Source: Albugo candida
Lineage: Eukaryota; Oomycota; Peronosporomycetes; Albuginales; Albuginaceae
Direction: 5' to 3'
Assembly: GCA_905220665.1 (NCBI GenBank)
Contig: CAJNAR010000001.1
Coordinates: 372,001 to 436,000, forward strand
DNA: 64,000 bases
The notes beneath the pieces are model-generated. The model searched no databases, was not told the origin of the DNA, and worked only from the letters and a program-made list of their open reading frames with translations. Below are positions 22,503-32,192 of this stretch, piece after piece; positions within the stretch are counted from its first letter, which is position 1, and each line of letters starts with the position of its first letter. The position numbers were made by a program, and so were the translations under genes.

Positions 22503-23485
22503 TCCAAGAATATCTCATTTATTCGCACTCTCTCTTCCTCTATCGAATCGCCATCTACCTTGACGACCAAAGCTCGCGAAGTTGCGCGATACTTTGATCG
22601 CAAGCGTGAAGCTAGGTAAACAAGCATGAATGTCGCCAAATGACTCAACAATAGCCCCGCATACCACAATGGCGATAGTGGAGTGTCTACTTTCATGAAA
22701 GGATACGGCCAGAACTCGTGCTTGATTATTTCGTGCATGAACCAAATAAATATTGTATACATTGTCGGCCACAAAAGTAAGAACGGAATGGCGTTCAGCG
22801 ATATAACATGCTGCGTGCATGTGAAGTCAGCGATGAGCCATAAGATATTAACTCCATGTTCAAAAAAGCTGATGATATTTACGACTTTTCCTGCTTTGTG
22901 ATCTCTCACAGCTTCAGGATACAAGATGCTCCAAACCACCACCGCCACCAATATAGATGTCGCAAGGCAAACATCGAAAATGAGTTCGAGCCGCAACCAA
23001 CTTCGTCTCCATTGTCGGGTTGCCATCATATTATCGCCTATGGAGTCAAACGAAGTCTCTGCTCTACCCTCTAGAGCGACATATAGCGCTTCTTCGTGTA
23101 TCTTGCGTTTCTGGATGAGATCATACGTTCTCCAAGTAGACGCGAGAAAGTAGATACTTTGCAGCATCATGTTCCAAGTAGTATACATGACTATACATTT
23201 CGCATGGGTTCGTATAATATTGATGAACAGAATGCTAACGAAAAATGCTGTGCCAAGCACACGAAATGAGAGCAGTTGATGTATTGAACACCATGCGGCC
23301 GGGGAATACAATGGAGAATACAAAGCACTATCTTCAAAGTTTGACAGAACAAGATGATCCTGATTATATTTACGATGTAGCAACCACAATGCTGCTGAAA
23401 GAACCAAAAGAAGCTCAAACAGGTCAACATACGTCTCCCAAGGAACTAATGAGACCGTATTGATATAAGACGTAATGGAGTTCAT
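22499..23485 (-). CDS. Multi-pass membrane protein resembling the AIG1/FAR-17a/rolling-stone family
   Basis: Intronless, 328 residues from the ATG at 23485. About six hydrophobic helices are visible. The block FFEHGVNILWLIADF (with His-Gly-x-Asn) followed by a long hydrophobic run and FWPYPFMKVDTP resembles the AIG1/ADTRP and rolling-stone families; AIG1 members hydrolyse fatty-acid esters of hydroxy fatty acids. Assignment is by pattern only. It is divergent from the MFS transporter (96 bp) and convergent with the SLD gene, sharing 4 bp (TTAA), so each stop codon is read from opposite strands of the same site. Confidence 0.55.
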   Translation of the reverse strand: MNSITSYINTVSLVPWETYVDLFELLLVLSAALWLLHRKYNQDHLVLSNFEDSALYSPLYSPAAWCSIHQLLSFRVLGTAFFVSILFINIIRTHAKCIVMYTTWNMMLQSIYFLASTWRTYDLIQKRKIHEEALYVALEGRAETSFDSIGDNMMATRQWRRSWLRLELIFDVCLATSILVAVVVWSILYPEAVRDHKAGKVVNIISFFEHGVNILWLIADFTCTQHVISLNAIPFLLLWPTMYTIFIWFMHEIIKHEFWPYPFMKVDTPLSPLWYAGLLLSHLATFMLVYLASRLRSKYRATSRALVVKVDGDSIEEERVRINEIFLD

Positions 23486-23581
23486 CGCAAAATGCACAAA
23501 TTAGAAGTGCCAAAATGACAAGCTGAGATTTTAGAATGTTCGCATCAGCAGGATATTGTTATTGGACAAAATACCACAGGA
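23486..23581. promoter_or_regulatory. Short shared promoter region (AIG1-like gene / MFS gene)
   Basis: 96 bp between divergent start codons. No TATA box or other named element is clear. Inferred to hold both core promoters. Confidence 0.4.
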
Positions 23582-24892
23582 ATGCGCCGGATTTTAAGCA
23601 TTGTTTCGGGCGTATTAGTCATGGTAGCGCTTGGTTCCAATCACGCGATCTCAGTTTGGAATGCCGATCTGAAGGAAACTTTGCATTATACACAATCACA
23701 AATATCTTCGGTATGCGCATTGGCTTCTTTGGGTGTTTATTTCTCCATCAGTACTGGTTATTTGTTTGATCGAATGGGTGCGCATAAGAGCGTATTATGC
23801 AGCGCTTTACTGCTATCTGGATTTTACTTTTTCTTATCGGCCGAAGTGGCCACGAAAAAGTATATCCCGGCGTCATTTGTCGGCATTTTGTTTGTTTTGA
23901 TTGGGCAGAGCTCGAATTTTGGTGTGTTTGCATCACTGGCATGCAATGAGGGACTTTACGGAAGTGTAAATCGCGGCAAGATAATTTCTCTGCAATTGGC
24001 ATCATATAGCGCTGGTGCAGCCGTATTTTCGACCATGTACCGCAAGTATTTTACGCATAATGTGCAACTTTACTTTCGATTTTTAGGGTTTACCATGCTA
24101 TTCGTGCTGTTGTTGGCATATTTCGCGCTTTATCGCGAGAAAAACGAAAAGGGAACAGAAAAGTCGTCGCAAAGTACTTTTGGAAACGAAAAGATCGATT
24201 CGGTGGACATAAGTGATTTAGCGTTACTCAAAGACTCTAGATTCTGGCTTTTGTTCCTCATCGTTCTGGTTTTGGTCGGAGGCTCTTTGTTTGTTATGGC
24301 AAACATCTCATTTATTGTCGAATCTTTACAGGGACCAGTTAATCAGGTTTCTTACATGGTTGCTATGTTCTCATTAGGAAATTGTGCAGGTCGTATCGTC
24401 ACTGGAGTTTTGTCAGATCACCTGGTAGCACGGATTCCTCGAATACATTACATTACATTTGCAGCAGCTTTGACTGCGCTGAACCAGCTTCTTTTCCTCC
24501 TTATCTCGCCGAATTGGCTCATTCTACCAATTTCCATCGCAGGAATATCAGATGGGATGGTCTTTTCGACTTTTCCGGTCTTGGTGCGGGAATGCTTTGG
24601 AAGTCGGCATTTCGGGAAGAATTTTGGGTACATTAGCTTGGCGAATGCAATTGGATTTCCTCTCTTCCTCAGTCCAATAGCTTCGTGGGTGTATAGCCAT
24701 TATGCAACTATATCTGGTGCGAACAACGTCGAAACATGTGCTGGATCACACTGCTTCCAAGCAATTTTCTATTTGATAAGTTTTCTGAGCTTGGTGGTGC
24801 TTGCAGCCTGCGTGCGATTTGCACAAATCGAATCCGTTACTGAATCCGTCAAAGTAGGAGATAATGAAATTACTCCTTTACTTCCTGTTTAA
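23582..24892 (+). CDS. Major facilitator superfamily transporter (nodulin-like / MCT-like)
   Basis: Intronless, 436 residues, with about 12 hydrophobic segments. The N-half has the loop 2-3 signature DRMGAHKS; the C-half has the matching SLGNCAGRIVTGVLSDH between helices 7-9. A short charged loop (EKNEKGTEKSSQS) separates the halves and the C-terminus ends in PLLPV. The closest types are the nodulin-like and monocarboxylate-type MFS groups, so a small organic anion is a plausible substrate, but the sequence does not fix it. Confidence 0.8.
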   Translation: MRRILSIVSGVLVMVALGSNHAISVWNADLKETLHYTQSQISSVCALASLGVYFSISTGYLFDRMGAHKSVLCSALLLSGFYFFLSAEVATKKYIPASFVGILFVLIGQSSNFGVFASLACNEGLYGSVNRGKIISLQLASYSAGAAVFSTMYRKYFTHNVQLYFRFLGFTMLFVLLLAYFALYREKNEKGTEKSSQSTFGNEKIDSVDISDLALLKDSRFWLLFLIVLVLVGGSLFVMANISFIVESLQGPVNQVSYMVAMFSLGNCAGRIVTGVLSDHLVARIPRIHYITFAAALTALNQLLFLLISPNWLILPISIAGISDGMVFSTFPVLVRECFGSRHFGKNFGYISLANAIGFPLFLSPIASWVYSHYATISGANNVETCAGSHCFQAIFYLISFLSLVVLAACVRFAQIESVTESVKVGDNEITPLLPV

Positions 24893-25187
24893 TGCGCTGG
24901 TCTCTCACCTTTCTCCCATTTTGCAAAGTGTGAATTGCTCATGTTCAAAAACAAAAAAAATATGATCGTGTAGACCGATACGAGTAACCTTGGAGGATTT
25001 CGTCTTGTGACAGAGGAGAAGTCAATACGCGGATTAGCTGGAACGATATAGAGGTAAGAAGAGAGTCTGGGCCATGTTCGATGCGATACGGCGACAATAT
25101 AAATGCAAAATATATTCAGAGATTTGAGCAAAATCGACTCGAAGGGTGTTGCGTTTAAGTCGCTTACCGATGATCAGGTGCCGTCTA

Positions 25188-25823
25188 CTAGTGCTGATGA
25201 ATCGGGCAAACATGATCGTCCGCAAGTAGTAAAAGGTTACTGATGTAATCGAGAAGTGATGCATGCTTTTTCCCCATCTCTTTGCGCAAAAGAACCAGTC
25301 CTGGATAGATGATATGCTTCATAATTCTTTTGTGCCACCAACACCATTCAAAAGTTGTGGAAACAGAGAGTTTCATATTGTATGCTCTCTCGAGAGGCTT
25401 TTGTAATAATTTTTCGTTTTCTCTCAGAGCGTCCATACATTTGTATCCCCATTGATTGACAGCGTCTTTGTACTCTTTGTAGTCTCGTGATGCAGCTATA
25501 TCCTCATCCTCCTTTAGAATGTTGTCCACAAACGTAGCCAACGCTTCTTTTGTTCGGCGCTGCAAATTATAGACGATATCTCGTAGTGGCAAATACCGTT
25601 TACGCGACTTGTAATAGCGAATCTTATACTCGAGATACTTTCGCTGATACCAGCGCAGATTACTGAAGCTAAACTCAGTATTTTCGTCAAGTGTTAGCAG
25701 AGAAGGAACTGTAAAAGATGATTCCAAGGCCACGTATGTTGATTCTGGTTCAAGGGCGTATTGGTGGTGTGAAAGAATCGGGGCAATAGCTGATAAGCAA
25801 AGTAACGTGCGTCCTGTAAACAT
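25188..25823 (-). CDS. Small candidate secreted protein, no known domain
   Basis: 211 residues from the ATG at 25823. The first 24 residues look like a signal peptide (MFTGRTLLCLSAIAPILSHH). The mature part is helical and very rich in Tyr, Lys and Arg (RWYQRKYLEYKIRYYKSRKR), with few cysteines and a Trp-rich patch (EWCWWHKR). No RXLR, LFLAK or CHXC effector motif was found near the N-terminus. The open frame continues upstream to a non-ATG codon at 26063, so an upstream exon cannot be excluded. It sits beside a gene-poor island, a common setting for effector-type genes in oomycetes; that role is inference only. Confidence 0.5.
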   Translation of the reverse strand: MFTGRTLLCLSAIAPILSHHQYALEPESTYVALESSFTVPSLLTLDENTEFSFSNLRWYQRKYLEYKIRYYKSRKRYLPLRDIVYNLQRRTKEALATFVDNILKEDEDIAASRDYKEYKDAVNQWGYKCMDALRENEKLLQKPLERAYNMKLSVSTTFEWCWWHKRIMKHIIYPGLVLLRKEMGKKHASLLDYISNLLLLADDHVCPIHQH

Positions 25824-27253
25824 TTTTTCTTCGGTGCAAAATGTCAATATGTGGCTATAATGAATACAACTTTCAAATTGTTCATGCAGAATAGAAACAC
25901 TTCCCCGTATCAAAAGTAAAAAAAAGAAAAAGTCATACATAAATGTAGGGTAACTCATGTGGTGTCGTACAGTTTTTCGAAATGAGAGATCAGGTTCAAT
26001 GGGACACGTGACGCCTATGTAAGAAAGAAACTTGTATTGTCGAGCTAAGACTATGAGATTCAAATGTGAAATTAGAATTTGAAGTCAACAACATTATCTT
26101 CTGAAAGAACGCATGAAATTGTTAGACATTCCGAAATGTAAGTACGACCGAAGGCAACGCAAAGGCGAGCCCTTAGAGCCTGCTTTCGCATTATTCTAGC
26201 ATCTGAAGACGTAAGACACTCTTATGCGATATTAGACACTTCTGTGAAAGACTGAAAGACTACCTGACCAATTAACGCTTCTTGAAGAAATAGGCTAGAC
26301 GGTGAATGTACCCAGTATTCAGTGCAAGTTTATTTGGCGCAAGTGTCGCTCGCCAGGAGCATTCTTTCAAGGGTATTGATTATGCTGGCTTTGAGTTCTA
26401 TGTCATAGTATGGTTGAATGCTTGAGCATTGAAGCGTGTTTGCGGATCTTTTTGCTATTTGATTTATGCTTCCTTCAATCAATTGTACGAAGAGCAAATA
26501 GCGTAGAATTTATTCCTCTTGAGCAGAGCATAGACTCTAACTTGCTGTGAAGGGCTATATAAAGTGTGATGATTGTGCAAGATGCCAGTGTGATTGATAT
26601 TGGACCCTGATGGTGCTGTTATCCCTATTTCGCTAAGCATGAAAGTCGATCGCCAATTGTATAAAAGTCGTCGAGCGGTAGTTCTAATGGATCTGGGTAA
26701 CCCAGCATTAATCAAATCACTAAATCGATTATTCTGGCCCTATTGCGTCATCGACTTGGTTTTGGTCGAGGCTTCGCACTTGTTGTGGCAGACCTTGCCT
26801 TCATTGTCGTATATTTACAGCGCCCATGTTGGAAATCGTGGCGTCGTGACGAAAGTGAACTTTCAATATTTGATAGCATACTTTTTTCGAGTACATTACA
26901 TCCCATTTGCATCAGATTTGGCCGTATAAAAAAATTGTCCTTCCAATTGCCACTAAAGCGATTTATAACTTGGGCCTCCCCGTTAAAAAGCAACAGACGA
27001 CATGCGATCGCATTCACTCGATCGATTCCTCTCTATTTTGATCTGCAGGCCGTCTCTAGTGACAACATCGTACTATTGGATCCGACTTGATGTCTGGATG
27101 CAATTTACACCGAATGGAGTCTCACGCTGTAATCTCAAAATTCCGTCAAGTACTAAGAATCAAACTGATCAAGCTGCTATTCAACTCTATCTGCATATGC
27201 TCGTTTTCCAACTTTCGATTCCCGATCTTCCCAGCTAATCCACGTCATATTGT
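25824..27253. other. Gene-poor stretch, no supported gene
   Basis: 1.4 kb with several overlapping frames of 60-115 codons on both strands (for example 26594-26929 and 26743-27090 plus). They have no recognisable motif and no single frame or exon set stands out. No repeats or RNA genes were seen. A cryptic multi-exon gene cannot be excluded. Confidence 0.45.
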
Positions 27254-28132
27254 TCAAGATTTCACAAAAGGTTCTTGAAAAGCTTTCAACAGATTCGTCA
27301 ACTTCTTGGCTCCAAGACCAGGACAAACCGCCATTTCTTCCGGGGAGGCATTCATCAAGTTTTTAATCGTTCCAAACGTCGATAATAGAGTAATAATGTC
27401 GGTCTTGTTGATGGATCGGATGCCACCTAATAGATTATTTGCCTGAGATATGAAATCGGTTTCCACTCGTTCCTGAATGAGTGAAGCTGGTTTCTGCTCG
27501 TAGCTTTTCAAAGTCTCGATGTATCTTGCCCCTTCTTGCCAACTCCACGACAGAATTAGCGTGAATTGACTCAACAGCGTGACACGATTGATTTCGAGTA
27601 ACGAAACCACGTAATCTTCAATGTCGACAAAACATATAACTATTTTATTCCGGTACGATGTGACATCATCACGTTGTATTCTGCCTATACGCTCCTCGAG
27701 GTAGCTACCGTGCAACAGATGGAATCGTATGCTCAAAAACAGAATACACGTATTGGTGTTTTCGTTCGCATTAAATAGCACGTAATCAGGAACCAGTCCA
27801 TCGCGAAACTCGCATACGACATTTTGCATATACTGAAGCAAAGGATTTCCAGTTTGACATCGATTTACTTGAACTGTGACAGAAGCATCTAACGTGGAAA
27901 TGGTGGGAGCGTCGGAAATCGCGGAATTATTCGAATTTGACAATTTGTATGATGGTGTGCGTTTTAGATTGGCAAAGCTCTCACCGAAAGTTAGGTAACG
28001 CGGTAAGGAATCAGTGGATTTCTCTCCAGTATTATGTAATTTACGCGAGTCAACAATGGAGTCCTTCGATTCCTTGGCGTCTTTCTTCTCCTCCATATCA
28101 GACTCATTCGCGATCTTAGTGTCTTTATCCAT
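27254..28132 (-). CDS. ERCC1: DNA excision repair protein ERCC1 (Rad10/Swi10)
   Basis: Non-catalytic partner of the XPF nuclease in nucleotide excision and interstrand crosslink repair. Intronless, 292 residues from the ATG at 28132. An acidic/Ser-rich leader of about 90 residues precedes the central XPF-like domain: NRCQTGNPLLQYMQNV, DYVLFNANENTNTCILFLS, RFHLLHGSYLEERI and ICFVDIEDYV. The C-terminal tandem helix-hairpin-helix (SINKTDIITLLSTFG, VCPGLGAKKLTNLL) binds XPF and DNA. It is complete and divergent from the RRM gene with 73 bp between starts. Confidence 0.95.
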   Translation of the reverse strand: MDKDTKIANESDMEEKKDAKESKDSIVDSRKLHNTGEKSTDSLPRYLTFGESFANLKRTPSYKLSNSNNSAISDAPTISTLDASVTVQVNRCQTGNPLLQYMQNVVCEFRDGLVPDYVLFNANENTNTCILFLSIRFHLLHGSYLEERIGRIQRDDVTSYRNKIVICFVDIEDYVVSLLEINRVTLLSQFTLILSWSWQEGARYIETLKSYEQKPASLIQERVETDFISQANNLLGGIRSINKTDIITLLSTFGTIKNLMNASPEEMAVCPGLGAKKLTNLLKAFQEPFVKS

Positions 28133-28205
28133 TCGCAATACTTATAATTACACGATGGTGTTTCAGCCAATCCAATTCAAAATCGCATTCATTGGGTAAG
28201 AAGTG
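28133..28205. promoter_or_regulatory. Short shared promoter region (ERCC1 / RRM gene)
   Basis: 73 bp between divergent start codons; no TATA box visible. Inferred bidirectional promoter. Confidence 0.4.
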
Positions 28206-29222
28206 ATGGCCAAGCACTCTAAGCGTCAGCGTAAAGAGACCAGTATAGACGAAGAAAACTCCGACATGACAAATGAAGGATGCAAAAATGCACATTTAGA
28301 GTTGGAAAGTGATTCTTCCAATTCTTCGAGTGATGAAGAGACCGAAAAGACATTATTTCGTCCTTCCAGCGCGCAAAATCCTTCAGATGCAGAGATTATT
28401 CGCGATCAGGACCACCAGCGTGATGTTCGCTCTACAAAGGTAGAAAGGAAAAAAGTCAAGAAAACAAAGTCAGTAAAAGATGACGACACTGTAGAAGATC
28501 AGGATTTATTAGTCGAAGAAGTTGCTCAGAAGGTTGAGGCCACGATATACGTCGAAGGCATCCCTTATGATTGTGACGAAGGAGACATCGTGACTCATTT
28601 TTCTCCTTGTGGTATCGTTAAGGAAGTTCGACTTCCACGTTATCAGGATTCTGGTAGACCTCGTGGATATGCACACGTATTATTCGAATCTGCTTCTTCA
28701 ATTCCCGGAGCTCTGAAAATGGATAAAAAGTATCTAAAGCGGCGATATCTGTCCGTGAGGAAAGCTGAAAAGCCTCGTAGTGTGGAGTTAGCATTGGAGC
28801 AGCAAAAGCAAGCTAACATCAGTGTAAATAAAATTAAAGGATGTCGAACAGTTTTTATAAAACAGTTACCTTACGATATCGAGGAAGATCAAGTAAAACA
28901 AGCTCTCCAGAATTGTGGAAACATAGTAAGCGTGCGACTACCATTATGGAATGATACGAAAAAGCTCAAAGGTTTTGGCTATGTCGAGTTTGAGAAGGAA
29001 GAATCTGCTTTGCAAGCAGTCAAAAAAAGCGGCATGAAAATAGGGAATCGTATGGCTCTAATACAACTGGAAACAACTCATTCTGGACCCAAAGCGAGTT
29101 TCCGTAAGCGAGACGGGCAATATTGGATAAAGGGAGAAGAGAGTAAAAAATTGCTTGGCAAACGCCTCGCGGAAAAATCACGACACAAAGTGCGAAAAGT
29201 AGCTTCGTCAAAGAGACCATAA
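28206..29222 (+). CDS. Nucleolin-like protein with two RRM domains
   Basis: Intronless, 338 residues from the ATG at 28206 (an in-frame GTG lies just before). The first 105 residues are acidic, Ser-rich and Lys-rich, as in nucleolar RNA-binding proteins. RRM1 (about 110-185) has RNP2 ATIYVEGIPYD and RNP1 RGYAHVLFES. RRM2 (about 210-285) has RNP2 TVFIKQLPYD and RNP1 KGFGYVEFEK. A basic tail follows. The layout resembles Nsr1/nucleolin and related ribosome-biogenesis proteins, so a nucleolar role is likely, but orthology is not established. Confidence 0.85.
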   Translation: MAKHSKRQRKETSIDEENSDMTNEGCKNAHLELESDSSNSSSDEETEKTLFRPSSAQNPSDAEIIRDQDHQRDVRSTKVERKKVKKTKSVKDDDTVEDQDLLVEEVAQKVEATIYVEGIPYDCDEGDIVTHFSPCGIVKEVRLPRYQDSGRPRGYAHVLFESASSIPGALKMDKKYLKRRYLSVRKAEKPRSVELALEQQKQANISVNKIKGCRTVFIKQLPYDIEEDQVKQALQNCGNIVSVRLPLWNDTKKLKGFGYVEFEKEESALQAVKKSGMKIGNRMALIQLETTHSGPKASFRKRDGQYWIKGEESKKLLGKRLAEKSRHKVRKVASSKRP

Positions 29223-29999
29223 GCGCGAGTCATTGCGTAGAGTCTGCGTTGGCATGATTGTCTCCAAAATAGAGAGCAGACTTACTTTTCATCATATTAC
29301 CCTAGTGTACCAGCTAACGATCACGTCACTTTCTGATCGAGTTCTGCATTGATATTTTATCAAAATGTGCAGCACTGTACAATAGTCTGATCAATATTCG
29401 TCGCCAGAATGGGATTCAAATATTACTTCTGTGACTAGTTTATTCCCATTGCATGACCAATTTTAGCATCTCTGGCACCCTCTCTCAGTCGACCGGAATA
29501 ATTATCATTATGTATACTTTAGCGTCTCCTGTAGCCGCAACGGTGCCGTCAGTAGAGAAAATGATAAATTGCATGACGTTAAGTCTCACAAAGATGCTTC
29601 TTTGTATGCATTATACGGTAAGACAGAGAGACTCATCTCACTCACATTGCAAAGTTTCGGGATGAACGCTGGATCCTTTAACACCAAGTTATCTATGCTA
29701 AGGGGTTCGAATGACATTGGATGGCGGTCCACTAAAACAGGCCGCCACAAATGAATAAAATTGGTTTAGCGTTCGAGACAAGCTAGTCAAAAAGCGAATT
29801 TTGCCCTCTGAGTATACATCATTGCTCGATGCAGCACAGTTTGATAGAATGATAGGTCTATGTAAGCAAGTCGCGCTCATGGTCGCAGACCCGACATAGC
29901 AGAGCTATCTCGTGTCATTTTATAGCTGTCTCTTGGAACTACGCGACATGACCTGCTAGAGCTGCACACTGCTTATCTAAATATAAGACCCGTAGCCAA
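29223..29999 (+). other. Intergenic region with a speculative small spliced gene
   Basis: No recognisable gene. One phase-consistent plus-strand model exists: 29254-29304, 29386-29430, 29467-29726 and 29770-29899, which would give 161 residues. The two 3' exons read most convincingly (ALYGKTERLISLTLQSFG and RILPSEYTSLLDAAQFDRM). Some donors (GTCCAC, GTGACT) are weak and no family is recognised, so it is offered as a hypothesis, not a call. Confidence 0.25.
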
Positions 30000-30927
30000 A
30001 TGGATGCTTTGCTTTCTCGTTCTGGCGTTCGGCAAGGACTCACTGCACTTACACGAGTGAAACAAGTAAATAAATTGCAAGTATCCCTACGGTCCTATTC
30101 AGATGTGAAGAAGGATGCGGAAAATGACGCTCTGATGGAACAACTACGCCAGCAGCATCTTGAAGAGGAAGAACGAACAAGTATGAGCGCACTAATCATC
30201 GAGGCTTCTTTTAAATGTGTCTGATGAAGTATTACCGTATCATGCTTCTGAGCACGTCTTACCCTCGATAAATAAAGTTGGCATTCCATTTCCTGAAGAA
30301 GTATCTGTTGTTTCGGGTGTGAGCCATTGGTCAGCAGGACGGAAGGTTCCATTGATCGCTCTCTTGACTTTGACTTCTCTCACTATACTTTTAGGTTCAA
30401 ATCTTCAAACCTGCGCGACATCAAATGCAAAGCGGAACGTACAACACGCGTCATTGGGAAATTCGCTTCGAATCGCCAAGTTAGTGGGAAGTTTTTCTTT
30501 CGAAGAGGGCTCTAATTGTATCGTGAGTCTAGAAACCTGGGAAAATCCATTGATGAAATGGACGAGCACTGATGATCCTTTCCATTCAGTCGTTCTCAAA
30601 TTCGATACCAAAGAGGAAGCACTGATGTTTGCTCGAAAGCAAAGTATGTTAATATTTAGCAAGAGTTTGTTTGGCTAAAAATGTCGCCTCCATGTAGGAT
30701 GGGAATTTGAGATTGAAGAACCAAGTCCAACAGGCAATTTTGATGGGGAGCTTTCCTACTCACACAATTTCTTGCCTCTGGATCTAGAGAACAAGATCAA
30801 ACGAGAAGGTAAAAAATCACACGTGCATTTCCGCCACCCAACTGGACGACAAAGTAATTGGGTCAAGACACTAAAGTATCACGGTCAAGGCGAAGTCGAG
30901 CAACACGGAGGCGAGAAACCTGAATGA
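30000..30927 (+). CDS. NDUFS4: NADH:ubiquinone oxidoreductase 18 kDa subunit (NDUFS4)
   Basis: Accessory subunit of mitochondrial complex I. Five exons (30000-30180, 30230-30345, 30395-30479, 30533-30643, 30698-30927) give 240 residues. The N-terminal region ([19 protein letters not shown]) is a mitochondrial presequence. The family core is clear: [52 protein letters not shown] and [10 protein letters not shown]. The tail carries a YSHNFLPLD block and [20 protein letters not shown]. Introns are 47-54 nt. Confidence 0.93.
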
Positions 30928-31052
30928 TATCTCATTTTTCCAATATGAAATGATACACTTGCATTGAGAATGAAAATTCTTTTCAAAAATGTCAATTTAC
31001 AACTTCTTCGAAAAAGTTGGGCTCTCCAATGTTTTGCTCCATCCTAATGACA

Positions 31053-31975
31053 TTACACCATTATGTGTCCAGCACTTGATGCTGATGTGGTCGATGACTG
31101 ATTCGGGTTGTAGCGAATCTCCGGGCCTCGCTGAGTCGAATCAGATGAATCCATATTTGTCATGTGCGATTGATACGCGGGGTGCTACAATCGGCGATTA
31201 ATGCAATAGGCGTATCACAGAACATTTTTTTCTTACCTTGTGAATCAGAAAGAAATTAAAAAGAGCAAGTGCGAGGAATAAAAATCCAATAATGCTTCCT
31301 ATCCATCCCAAAGAAAAGGCCAATAATGCGATTCTACACACCCAGATTCAGTCCACGTCTAAAGACATCCGAAATAAAGCTCACGTACACCAATACATAG
31401 CAACTTCGTCCAGGTGCTGTGAATATGAATCCAAAGTTTTTCTTAATCTTTTCGGCCAATGATGGAAAGCTCTCATGGTTTTCGCATACAACCAGCCCCG
31501 CGGCCAGCACCCTTTCAATGACTCGTTATACGTGAATCCTGCATAAGACCAATTGACTTACATGATGCAAACATAAACAAGAAGCTGCTCATAATTCTCG
31601 AGTCGTGTCAGCGCGACGAAAGAAGTAAGAACCAAAGTGCCAGCGCCGAACAGATTTGCAAGGCGAAGGTATCCATTGATACGCGCAATGTCCATTCTCG
31701 TGATTCGTTCCGCGAGCTCTCCTGCCGGCTCACCGATTGCCCGGGGAAGGTGAAATTGACTCGCGACAGGTTGTGCTACCGGTACATTTGCAGGCAATTG
31801 AGAAGGCATTGGCATTGGAAGAGTGGCTGAAGAGCTGGACGATGTGGATTTTAGCGTTGAGGACGTAGCGGTCGATGAAGTAGAGGATCCTTCTGTTTGG
31901 GAAAGAAATTGCGTGAGTTCAACGCGACATCAACGCATCAACTGACGTACGCGGCATGGTCGTTGGTGCCATCAT
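31053..31975 (-). CDS. COPI-associated membrane protein
   Basis: Five exons on the minus strand (31975-31951, 31892-31562, 31511-31389, 31333-31237, 31184-31053) give 235 residues, all in phase. A Ser/Thr- and Pro-rich cytosolic N-terminus leads into four hydrophobic segments: ANLFGAGTLVLTSFVAL, LLVYVCIMVLAAGLVV, then KKNFGFIFTAPGRSCYVLV and IALLAFSLGWIGSIIGFLFL. The NFGF..GR..SLGW pattern is that of the COPI_assoc family, small Golgi/ER membrane proteins. The C-terminal tail is polar. The donor at 31388 (GTACGT) is the only one that keeps the third and fourth helices in frame. Confidence 0.75.
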
Positions 31976-32192
31976 GATAAATTCTTTGTAGTACCTGTCA
32001 TTACTTATTAGTGCGCGGTATAGAGCAGATATTTGGCAAAATATTTGATTGACAGAATCAATTGACTCGAAAAAAGTTATGCGATTGAAATACTTTAATG
32101 GCTACTTTTGATGCAAATCGTAACAAGCCAATCTATCATAAAGTGGATTGGGTCCTTATATCATTTGAAAATCTTACAGACTCAAATTGGCT

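Noticed and set aside
25188..25823. RXLR or CHXC effector motif in the candidate secreted protein
   Set aside because: No Arg-x-Leu-Arg or Cys-His-x-Cys was found near the N-terminus; arginine-rich stretches only resemble it.
26594..27238. Overlapping plus-strand ORFs of 78-115 codons
   Set aside because: All three frames look about equally open, no motif or consistent exon chain, so chance is likely.
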